Below, piece by piece: positions 1 through 6,393 of a stretch of 10,353 bases of DNA. The notes beneath the pieces are model-generated. The model was not told the origin of the DNA. It searched no databases and was given only the letters and a program-made list of their open reading frames with translations. Every line of letters begins with the position of its first letter. The first letter of the stretch is position 1. The stretch is from Cloacimonetes bacterium UBA5284 (lineage in GTDB: Bacteria > Cloacimonadota > Cloacimonadia > Cloacimonadales > Cloacimonadaceae): assembly GCA_002410505.1 (NCBI GenBank), contig DHSO01000053.1:8087-18439 (forward strand), written 5' to 3'. A program made the translations under genes and the position numbers.

Positions 1-28
1 TTCTCGTTATTGCGCCTCTCCTGAGGCG

Positions 29-82
29 TCAACCCTCTCAACCCTCTCAACCCCCTCAACTCCCTCAACCCCCTCAACCCCC
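29..82. repeat. 9-bp C-rich tandem repeat, six units
   Basis: Six contiguous 9-bp units of the form TCAACCCYC run without a break: TCAACCCTC twice, then TCAACCCCC, TCAACTCCC, TCAACCCCC and TCAACCCCC. A partial degenerate unit follows. A small hairpin (CGCCTC, loop TCCT, GAGGCG; 13-28) lies immediately to the left without a T tract. The array ends about 95 bp before the preferred start of the first gene. It is non-coding as far as I can see. Its function is unknown, and slippage-prone copy number is expected from its structure. Confidence 0.85.
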
Positions 83-176
83 ACAACAGCTCTATTCAAG
101 CGCCGGCTCGCAATAAATCCTTTGATACGGAATGAAAATTGTATGTAATCATGGTAAAAACGTCTGGAGTCCTTTT

Positions 177-2162
177 GTGATCATAAAACTACGTGTGTTT
201 ATCTTAGTCAGCATTTATCTTTGTTTAATGTATCCGCTATCGGGTATTAGTGCTGAAACCTACACATTACCCTATGCTTGGGAAGAACGCTTTATTCAAA
301 CTGCTCCGCCACCCTCTCCTGTTCGTCCCATCGCGGAATTCGAACCCGCGTCTCATGTAATGATCCGTTATCCTCTGGGCATCCCCCTATCTTTGGTAGT
401 ACAGCTTTCCAATACGGCAGATGTGATCTGTCTGGTGAGCGGCAGTTCTCAGCAAAACAGCGCCTTCAATTCTTTCAATAGTGCCGGTGTGAATATGGAT
501 AGACTCAGCTTTATGATAGCCGACACGGATTCATATTGGACCAGAGACTATGCGCCGTGGTTCATCTTTGATGGCAATGGGGACTACGCAGTGGTGGATT
601 TTCAATACAACCGCCCTCGACCGGGGGACAACATGGTTCCCCAAGCCTATGCCAACAACCTTGGTTTGACCTATTATGGCATGAATCTGAAGCAAACCGG
701 GGGCAATTATATGACGGACGGTATCAATACCGCCGCCCAGACCCAGATTGCTTACACCGAAAACGGCAGCAATCAAGACAATGTAAACAGCCTCATGCAA
801 CAGTATATGGGCATCACAAACTACCACGTGATACAGGATCCGAACAATACCTACATCGATCACATAGACTGTTGGGGAAAGTTTCTGGCTCCGGACAAAG
901 TTCTGATCCGCAGTGTGCCGCAATCTCACCCCCAATATGACGAGATCGAGCAAACTGCCGGGTATTTTGCCGGGATTAACTGTGCGTGGGGATATCCATA
1001 CAAAGTGTATCGGGTAAATACTCCCCAAAACCAGCCCTATACGAATTCCTTGATCCTGAACAAACGGGTATTTGTCCCGCAGATGGGCGGTTCATACGAC
1101 GCCGCGGCCCTGGAGGTGTACGCTCAGGCCATGCCCGGATACGAGATCATCGGAGTTACGGGAAATTCCTACACACCTTGGGAAAGCACAGACGCCTTGC
1201 ACTGCCGCACCCACGAGATTCCTGATCCCGAAATGCTGCACATCGCGCACAATCCCTACAGCGAAGTGCTGGATCCTGCTGCAGAATATGTCTTTGACGC
1301 CCTGGTGATTCCCTATAGCAATTCTGCTTTACTCACAGATTCGCTGTATGTGGCCTACAGCGTAAACGACGGCCCCTATCAGAACGCTCTGATGACTCAG
1401 ATGGGTGGATACAACTATCGGGCAACTGTATCTAATTTATTGCCCGGCGATGATATCCGCTACTATGTCCATGCTGCTGATCTTAGCGGAAGACAGCGGA
1501 ATCATCCCGAATTTGCAGCCTTGGATCCGCACACTTTTAGCATCTACAACGATAATCTGGGACCGGATATCCAGCACAATCCCATCCTCAGTATCAGCGC
1601 AGAAGAGATCACCTTTGTGGCCACTGTCAGCGATGAATCCGGGGTGGAATCCGTATGGCTGGAATACAGCATTGATGACGGCAGCATCATGAATGTGGAA
1701 TTTGCCGAAGCCGGATCCGGAATCTACCTGGGGCTATTCTCCCCGAATTTCAGCCCTGATGCCGAGATCTTCAGCTATCGGCTCTGCGCGCAAGATCTGC
1801 CGGGAAATGTAGCTTACCTTCCCGCAGAGAGTGAGTGGTACTCTGTGCCCATAGAAACACAGAGCTCTGCGGACGAACTGAATGCCCCTGCCGCGATATC
1901 GATGAAGGTCTATCCCAATCCCTTGCATTATGGTGGCGAATTGGTGGCGCTGGTGAAACAAGCACAAGCGGGTGCCCTGAAAATGCAGATTTTCAACGTG
2001 AAAGGCCAATTGCTCTATGAAAGCAGCCAATATGGAAAGGAGCTGGAGTTTCGCTGGGATGGCAGGGATAATCGTGGAAAAAAAGCAACAAGTGGTATTT
2101 ATATTATGCGCGCAATCGGGACAAAAACAACCCTTAACCGCAAGTTAATCATAGTGTATTAA
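177..2162 (+). CDS. Secreted peptidylarginine deiminase (PPAD-like) with Ig-like and C-terminal sorting domains
   Basis: The predicted role is hydrolysis of peptidyl-arginine to citrulline plus ammonia outside the cell. I prefer the GTG start at 177: GGAG at 166-169 is spaced 7 nt from it, and the resulting N-terminus (MIIKLRVFILV...) is a classical signal peptide cleaved near GISA/ET (residue 26). The ATG at 132 is in frame but has no good ribosome binding site and would add 15 residues ahead of the signal peptide. Numbered from the GTG, the catalytic domain (about 35-350) has WTRD (Asp124), NRPRP (Arg146, Arg148), QTGGNYMTDG (from 173), HIDCWGK (His229, Asp231), YTNS (Asn290) and LHCRTHE (Cys343). 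Their order and spacing match P. gingivalis PPAD Asp130, Arg152/Arg154, His236, Asp238, Asn297 and Cys351 within one-residue indels. Two Ig-like domains follow (about 350-455 and 463-560); PPAD has one. The C-terminus (576-661) is a FlgD/type IX-like sorting domain beginning YPNP. Agmatine deiminases share the fold but lack the signal peptide, the RPRP pair and the C-terminal domains. Activity is inferred. Confidence 0.9.
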   Translation: MIIKLRVFILVSIYLCLMYPLSGISAETYTLPYAWEERFIQTAPPPSPVRPIAEFEPASHVMIRYPLGIPLSLVVQLSNTADVICLVSGSSQQNSAFNSFNSAGVNMDRLSFMIADTDSYWTRDYAPWFIFDGNGDYAVVDFQYNRPRPGDNMVPQAYANNLGLTYYGMNLKQTGGNYMTDGINTAAQTQIAYTENGSNQDNVNSLMQQYMGITNYHVIQDPNNTYIDHIDCWGKFLAPDKVLIRSVPQSHPQYDEIEQTAGYFAGINCAWGYPYKVYRVNTPQNQPYTNSLILNKRVFVPQMGGSYDAAALEVYAQAMPGYEIIGVTGNSYTPWESTDALHCRTHEIPDPEMLHIAHNPYSEVLDPAAEYVFDALVIPYSNSALLTDSLYVAYSVNDGPYQNALMTQMGGYNYRATVSNLLPGDDIRYYVHAADLSGRQRNHPEFAALDPHTFSIYNDNLGPDIQHNPILSISAEEITFVATVSDESGVESVWLEYSIDDGSIMNVEFAEAGSGIYLGLFSPNFSPDAEIFSYRLCAQDLPGNVAYLPAESEWYSVPIETQSSADELNAPAAISMKVYPNPLHYGGELVALVKQAQAGALKMQIFNVKGQLLYESSQYGKELEFRWDGRDNRGKKATSGIYIMRAIGTKTTLNRKLIIVY

Positions 2163-2283
2163 AGTCATGTGGATATATGTCAACAGAAGAATTGAAAATA
2201 ATCCGCATTTTTCCCTTGACACAATATCAGATCCTGAGCATCTTGTAATTAGCCTACAGACCCTACATAGAATGCCCTCCGAG

Positions 2284-2323
2284 CAGTGGGGATACCGCCC
2301 GGTATTCCCCACTGTATTTTTTT
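2284..2323 (+). terminator. Rho-independent terminator or attenuator before the broken gene
   Basis: The arm CAGTGGGGATACC (2284-2296), loop GCCC and arm GGTA-T-TCCCCACTG (2301-2314) form a 13-bp stem with one bulged T. TATTTTTTT (2315-2323) follows. Flanking GCCCTCC (2274-2280) and GGAGGGC (2324-2330) could form a further 7-bp outer stem around it. It ends 122-161 nt downstream of the deiminase stop and so can terminate that transcript. It is also only 28 nt upstream of the next ATG, leaving no room for a promoter in between. The next gene must therefore be transcribed through it, which makes attenuation possible. Confidence 0.85.
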
Positions 2324-2351
2324 GGAGGGCCAAAGCCAATTAGGGGGAATA

Positions 2352-3180
2352 ATGAAAAGAATTCTTTCTTTGATACTCTTTGCCTCTTTCAGCCTGTCAG
2401 TGTGGTCAGATCAAGCCTTGGTTCGCATCTCCGATCCCGGTGAGATCGTTTATGACGTTGTTTAACTGGATTTGTACCGGTTGTTGGGACATTGTGCAGA
2501 CCGATGTTCCTCAGGGAACTCAGTGCCTTTGTGACAACCCCAGTGGCTCTGCATTTTACGAGGAAGAAAGCTCTGCCACATATGCTCATCCCATCGATCT
2601 GGAGGCGGCCACTAATGTGAATTTGCAGTTTTGGGCAAAGAAAAGCATAGATTTATACGGTCATTACGTAGCCTTGCGCTATCGTACTGTAGGTGAAAGC
2701 TATTGGCAAACAATCTGCAGCTTCATGGGAGTGGGGGATTGGGAGCATTATGATCTGGACCTCAGTGCTTTGGCCGGACAATCAATCGAGCTCTCTTTTT
2801 CTAGCAGGGGTATATGGGGGGTAAATTATGCCACTTTTTGGATCGACGACATTCACCTATACACGGACAATTCATACAGCGAAGCTCAGTATCTTCTATC
2901 GCCCCCTTTGCGAGTCCTGAGCTCTCCAAATCCCTTTACCCGGGAGCTGGCGATCGCAGTTCAAGGCTTCGAAAAAGGGCCGCTGCAATTGGATATCTAC
3001 AATATAAGGGGACAAAAAGTGTGCAGTAAAAAAACTAATCCCTTGACGTCTCCGGCTTTTTCCCTGAATTGGAATGTTCTGGATAAAGCGGGGCGGGAGC
3101 CGGCTGCGGGAGTATATATCCTGAAGGTGAGTGCGCCAAACCGGGAGACGACGATCCGGAAAATACTAAAGTTACACTGA
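2352..3180 (+). pseudogene. Frameshifted exported protein: signal peptide, jelly-roll/MAM-like module, sorting domain
   Basis: AGGGGG (2342-2347) precedes an ATG at 2352 that opens a clear signal peptide (MKRILSLILFASFSLSVWS, then DQALV). This frame stops at TAA 2463-2465 after 37 codons. The frame one base along carries the rest of the protein to TGA 3178-3180. Removing one T from the TTT run at 2461-2463 joins the two into a 275-residue protein. Residues about 40-175 resemble jelly-roll modules found at the C-termini of exported peptidases (ATYAHPIDL, VNLQFWAK, YDLDLSALAGQS, ATFWIDDIHLY). Residues about 185-275 form a sorting domain (SSPNPF, IYNIRGQKV, AAGVYILKV) like that of the upstream deiminase. 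I see no catalytic domain. A TTG at 2380 opens the second frame but yields no signal peptide, so I do not accept it as the start. The cause may be a real frameshift, a larger internal deletion or a sequencing error. potA starts 8 nt after the stop. Confidence 0.75.
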
Positions 3181-3188
3181 GGACGAAT

Positions 3189-4364
3189 TTGGACGACATC
3201 ATACTGGAAAATCTGAGCAAGGATTTTGGCAGCTTCAGGGCCGTTGACAACGTGAATTTGGTGATCAAAAGTGGAGAGCTCTTCTCTTTTTTGGGACCCA
3301 GCGGTTGTGGAAAGACCACGCTATTGCGCATGATTGCCGGCTTTGAATTGCCCAGCAGCGGAGCTGTGAGATTGGGCAGCAAAGACATCTCGGACTTACC
3401 TCCCTATAAGCGCGAAGTGAATACCATCTTTCAAAACTATTCCCTCTTTCCCCACATGACTTTGTTCGACAACGTGGCATTTGGCTTGAAAGTAAAGCGC
3501 ATCCACAAGAAAGAGATCAGGGACAGAGTATACGAAATGTTGAATCTGGTAAAAATGGCGGATCAGGCGGGGAAGTATCCCAATCAGATCTCAGGAGGGC
3601 AAAAACAGCGCATCGCGATTGCCCGGGCTTTGATCAACAAACCCAGCGTACTGTTACTGGACGAACCCTTGGCGGCGCTGGATCTGAAGCTGCGTCAGCA
3701 TATGCTGATTGAACTGATGAACATCCACGACGCGGTGGGCATCACCTTCATCTATGTAACCCACGATCAGAGTGAAGCCATGAGCATCTCAGACCGTCTG
3801 GCAGTGATGAATCAAGGGCAGATCGTGCAGAGCGGGCCCCCGGATGATATATACGAGCGTCCCGCGAGCATATTTTCCGCTTATTTTATAGGGGAGACCA
3901 ATTTTATCTCCGGTGTGGTGACTGCCGTGCACGAAGACTATCTGGAGCTGGACTGTCAAGATGGCAGTGACAGGAGCTTTTCCATAGACAGCAGCTTTCA
4001 ATCTGCCCCTGAACCGGGCAGCAGGATCACCCTCTCTCTGCGCCCCGAAAAGATTGCCATCGCCCGCAATAAACCCCGCTATCAGGAAGACATAAACATG
4101 CTGAAGGGGCAGATCGAAGACATCCTCTATCTGGGGACTCACACGCAATACATCGTGCGAGTGGGTAAGCTGAAATTTCGCGTCTTTTCACAGCACAAAC
4201 GGGTTTATTTTGACGACAAAGCCCTGGATTGGGAAGATAATGTGTGGCTATTCTGGCACGATACCGATACCTGGGTGGTGGATATGGCCGGCGATGAGAC
4301 TCCGGATGCTGATCTGAATGAGAGCGGGAATCTACAACGCTATGTGAAGCGGGGAAAAAGCTGA
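3189..4364 (+). CDS. potA: Spermidine/putrescine ABC transporter ATP-binding protein PotA
   Basis: This is the cytoplasmic ATPase that drives polyamine uptake through the PotB/PotC channel. The 391-residue product shows Walker A GPSGCGKT (36-43), Q-loop Gln82, signature ISGGQ (134-138), Walker B LLLDEP (155-160) and switch His192 in THDQSEA. A C-terminal TOBE-type regulatory region (roughly 235-365) contains LSLRPEKI, as in PotA and other CUT1/polyamine-type ATPases. The start is TTG at 3189, supported by GAGGA (3179-3183) spaced 5 nt away. The protein begins MDDIILENLSKDFG, the expected first strand of the domain, and no upstream ATG fits better. Its stop overlaps the potB ATG by one base (TGATG). 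Substrate assignment rests on family resemblance plus the PotB/PotC partners; a related spermidine-, putrescine- or Fe-type importer cannot be fully excluded. Confidence 0.93.
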   Translation: MDDIILENLSKDFGSFRAVDNVNLVIKSGELFSFLGPSGCGKTTLLRMIAGFELPSSGAVRLGSKDISDLPPYKREVNTIFQNYSLFPHMTLFDNVAFGLKVKRIHKKEIRDRVYEMLNLVKMADQAGKYPNQISGGQKQRIAIARALINKPSVLLLDEPLAALDLKLRQHMLIELMNIHDAVGITFIYVTHDQSEAMSISDRLAVMNQGQIVQSGPPDDIYERPASIFSAYFIGETNFISGVVTAVHEDYLELDCQDGSDRSFSIDSSFQSAPEPGSRITLSLRPEKIAIARNKPRYQEDINMLKGQIEDILYLGTHTQYIVRVGKLKFRVFSQHKRVYFDDKALDWEDNVWLFWHDTDTWVVDMAGDETPDADLNESGNLQRYVKRGKS

Positions 4365-5248
4365 TGCAATCCACTTTGCAGAGCAGGCAGGATAGGCGCA
4401 GGAACCTCAGCAGTTGGCTTTTGAGCTTGCCCACGCTCATCTGGCTCACTTGTTTCTTTCTGATACCCTATCTCATCGTGGTTATATACAGTTTTTTGAG
4501 CCCGGATATCTACGACGTAAAGTTTGAAGTATCTCTGGATGCCTACCGGCAGATCTTCAGTGGAGATTACCTGCGGCCCTTTCTGTTATCCTTTCGTTTG
4601 GCCATCTATACCACTCTGCTTTGCATTCTATTGGGCTTTCCGGTGGCATATTTCATCGCCCGGTCGAAAGAAAAGACCCGCAATTTGCTGCTCATATTCA
4701 TCATCATACCCTTTTGGACCAATCTGATCATTCGCATCTTTTCCTGGCGCATCTTTTTGGCCTACAATGGAGTGATGAACGACACTCTGATAAATCTGGG
4801 TATCATCTCCCAACCTCTGGAGATTTTGCGCACCGATCTGGCGGTGATCTTGGTGATGGTCTATGTGTATCTGCCTTACATGATTTTACCGCTCTACAGT
4901 GTGCTGGAAAAGCTGGATTTTACGCTGTTAAATGCCGCGATGGATCTGGGCGCGAACGAGGTGAAAGCCTTTTTTCGCATTACCCTGCCGCTCGCGGTGG
5001 AAGGCATCTTTGCCGGCACTCTTCTGGTTTTCATTCCTGCTTTGGGAGCGTATCTGATCCCGCAATTGGTGGGTAATCAGCAATCCTTGTATGTGGGTCA
5101 GGTGATTACCTACAAGATCAAGAATATCCCCCGCAATTGGCCCATGGCTTCTGCGCTTTCGCTTACTTTGCTGCTCTTGGTTGCCATATTGTTGCTGCTG
5201 ATGTACGGCCTGTACCGGCGCCATCAAAAACGGAGTCAGTGGCAATGA
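4364..5248 (+). CDS. potB: Spermidine/putrescine ABC transporter permease PotB
   Basis: This is the first inner-membrane permease subunit of the importer. The 294-residue product has about six hydrophobic segments (near 23-46, 75-99, 107-128, 158-181, 213-233 and 263-284). The cytoplasmic EAA loop that contacts PotA begins at residue 191 (AAMDLGANEVKAF) and runs to LPLAVEGI. PFWTNLIIRIFSW (about 116-128) and IPALGAYLIPQLVG (about 224-237) are characteristic of PotB. The ATG overlaps the potA stop by one base, which implies translational coupling. The C-terminus is short and basic (YRRHQKRSQWQ). The potC ATG overlaps its stop in an ATGA arrangement. Confidence 0.93.
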   Translation: MQSTLQSRQDRRRNLSSWLLSLPTLIWLTCFFLIPYLIVVIYSFLSPDIYDVKFEVSLDAYRQIFSGDYLRPFLLSFRLAIYTTLLCILLGFPVAYFIARSKEKTRNLLLIFIIIPFWTNLIIRIFSWRIFLAYNGVMNDTLINLGIISQPLEILRTDLAVILVMVYVYLPYMILPLYSVLEKLDFTLLNAAMDLGANEVKAFFRITLPLAVEGIFAGTLLVFIPALGAYLIPQLVGNQQSLYVGQVITYKIKNIPRNWPMASALSLTLLLLVAILLLLMYGLYRRHQKRSQWQ

Positions 5249-6042
5249 AGCTAAATTCCGCAAAATTCTATAAAGGCATGAATCTCACCATCTTCAGCTT
5301 GATGATGGTCTTCCTGTACATTCCCATTCTCATTCTGATCATCTTCAGTTTCAACGATGCCCGCATCATCACCGGATGGCAGGGATTTACCTTCAAGTAT
5401 TACATCCAGCTCTTCCAGAATGCCACCATCGGCGAAGCGTTTCGCAATACTATGCTTATTGCCGGGCTTAGCACCTTGATCTCCACCACTCTGGGCATCC
5501 TTACCGCTTTGGGATTGGAAAACAAGCGTTTCAGCGGACGCAAGGGCATCATCGGACTCATCTACATTCCCTTGATGATTCCGGATATTCTGATGGGCGT
5601 ATCTTTGGCTTTACTGTTCAATTTCACCCGGGTAAACACCGGGATGTTCACCGTTCTGATCGCCCACATAACCTTCTGCGTATCCTACACTGTGATCGTG
5701 ATCCAAAGTCGCCTGGAAGGCTTCGATTACTCTTTGGTGGAAGCCGCACAAGATCTGGGAGCAAAGCCGTCCTACATCTTTTGGAAGATCAAGTTTCCCC
5801 TGATGATGCCTGGGATCATCGCCGCAGCTCTATTGGCATTCACCCTGTCCATCGATGATTTCATCATTACTTTCTTCACTTCCGGACGCGGTTTTGATAC
5901 TCTGCCCATCTATGTGGAAGGCACCATCCGCCGTGGAACCATAACCACCATCAATTCACTTTCCACCCTGATGATTGCCTTCACCCTCTTTTTGGTGATA
6001 GTCACAAAGCGGATCCGCAAGATCATCGTTTCCGCGCTGTAG
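5245..6042 (+). CDS. potC: Spermidine/putrescine ABC transporter permease PotC
   Basis: This is the second permease subunit, pairing with PotB. The product is 265 residues from ATG 5245, close to the usual PotC length. Six hydrophobic segments are visible (about 14-36, 67-91, 101-124, 132-154, 188-207 and 237-256). The EAA loop is at 166-185 (EAAQDLGAKPSYIF, ending KIKFP). SIDDFIITFFTSG (202-214) and the nearby LPIYV are strongly PotC-like. GGAG (5232-5235) is spaced 9 nt from the ATG, and the ATGA overlap with the potB stop supports this start. The frame stays open upstream to 5137, but that extension is shadowed by potB and would add an implausible N-terminus. No potD follows; the next 150 bp are repeats and a terminator. 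Confidence 0.94.
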   Translation: MKLNSAKFYKGMNLTIFSLMMVFLYIPILILIIFSFNDARIITGWQGFTFKYYIQLFQNATIGEAFRNTMLIAGLSTLISTTLGILTALGLENKRFSGRKGIIGLIYIPLMIPDILMGVSLALLFNFTRVNTGMFTVLIAHITFCVSYTVIVIQSRLEGFDYSLVEAAQDLGAKPSYIFWKIKFPLMMPGIIAAALLAFTLSIDDFIITFFTSGRGFDTLPIYVEGTIRRGTITTINSLSTLMIAFTLFLVIVTKRIRKIIVSAL

Positions 6043-6050
6043 CCTTTATC

Positions 6051-6165
6051 CAAAATTGCGCAGCCATTTTGTGGGGTGAAAAGCTCAGGGTCCCCGCAAA
6101 TTGCGCAGCCTTTTGTGGGGTGAAAAGCTCAGGGTCCCCGCAAATTGCGCAGCCTTTTGTGGGGT
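6051..6165. repeat. 44/45-bp direct tandem repeat, about 2.5 copies, hairpin-forming
   Basis: The core AAATTGCGCAGCC recurs at 6053, 6098 and 6142, giving periods of 45 and 44 bp. Copy 1 has one extra A in CCATTTT. Copies 1 and 2 are otherwise nearly identical (TTTTGTGGGGTGAAAAGCTC, then AGGGTCCCCGC), and copy 3 breaks off after GTGGGGT. In RNA, CCCCGCAAA pairs with TTTGTGGGG (6092-6100 with 6112-6120; 6136-6144 with 6156-6164), allowing G-U, with an 11-nt loop. The GGGG arm of one copy can instead pair with the CCCC arm of the next. The array follows the potC stop directly and leads into the terminator. Confidence 0.85.
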
Positions 6166-6173
6166 ATAAATAC

Positions 6174-6207
6174 GCCCCCACCTGTTTGGTGGGGGCTTTG
6201 TGCTTTG
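6174..6207 (+). terminator. Rho-independent terminator after potC
   Basis: GCCCCCACC (6174-6182), loop TGTTT and GGTGGGGGC (6188-6196) form a perfect 9-bp GC-rich stem. The interrupted T-rich run TTTGTGCTTT follows. It lies between convergent genes (potC on plus, the small unknown pair on minus) and may serve both strands, though the minus-strand trailer is less T-rich. GTGGGG at 6159-6164 in the repeat could pair with CCCCAC at 6176-6181 and compete with the stem. Confidence 0.75.
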
Positions 6208-6218
6208 TGGGGCTTGGC

Positions 6219-6380
6219 TTAGATATCTATATCTATATCCAGCAAGTTCAGTAGATTCTGCATCAGGATGTTCACGATCAGTTCGAAGAAGATCTGCTCG
6301 TTCTTCTCATTGATCAGCGGGATGTTGATGAGTTCGTTGATGCGGGAGGCGATTTCGCGTACTAATACTTGGTTTTCCAT
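6219..6380 (-). CDS. Small protein of unknown function, 53 aa
   Basis: I do not recognise this family. I chose the ATG at 6380-6378 because the minus strand reads AGGGGG, then AAAGAG, then ATG, an excellent ribosome binding site with 6-nt spacing. An in-frame ATG eight codons further upstream lacks one and lies in the preceding gene's stop region. The product (MENQVLVREIASRINELINI...) looks helical and amphipathic, with a leucine/isoleucine-rich second half (FFELIVNILMQNLLNLL) and an acidic DIDIDI tail. The tail is encoded by three hexanucleotide units (6223-6240). It starts 13 nt after the stop of the 151-aa gene, so the two are probably cotranscribed. The hydrophobic part is charged and short, so a membrane segment is doubtful; partner binding or oligomerisation is more likely. 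Confidence 0.65.
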   Translation of the reverse strand: MENQVLVREIASRINELINIPLINEKNEQIFFELIVNILMQNLLNLLDIDIDI

Positions 6381-6393
6381 CTCTTTCCCCCTA

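Noticed and set aside
2216..2249. Promoter with TTGACA (2216-2221) and TGTAAT (2244-2249)
   Set aside because: The boxes are 22 bp apart, too long for a sigma-70 promoter, and no acceptable -10 element occurs at 16-18 bp. The -35-like hexamer alone is not enough.
177..4364. Reading the first gene as agmatine deiminase working with potABC in polyamine metabolism
   Set aside because: The protein has a signal peptide, PPAD-type RPRP and HIDCWGK motifs, Ig-like domains and a sorting tail, unlike cytoplasmic agmatine deiminases. A terminator and a broken gene separate it from potABC.
4027..4449. Minus-strand frame of 140 codons over the potA/potB junction
   Set aside because: It is antisense to strongly recognised potA and potB, with no ribosome binding site or domain.
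5137..5244. N-terminal extension of potC to an upstream ATG
   Set aside because: It overlaps the last transmembrane segment of potB in another frame. The ATG at 5245 has a ribosome binding site, an ATGA overlap with potB, and gives the usual PotC N-terminus.
6051..6165. CRISPR-like array
   Set aside because: The 44/45-bp units abut directly with no unique spacers and there are no cas genes in the window.
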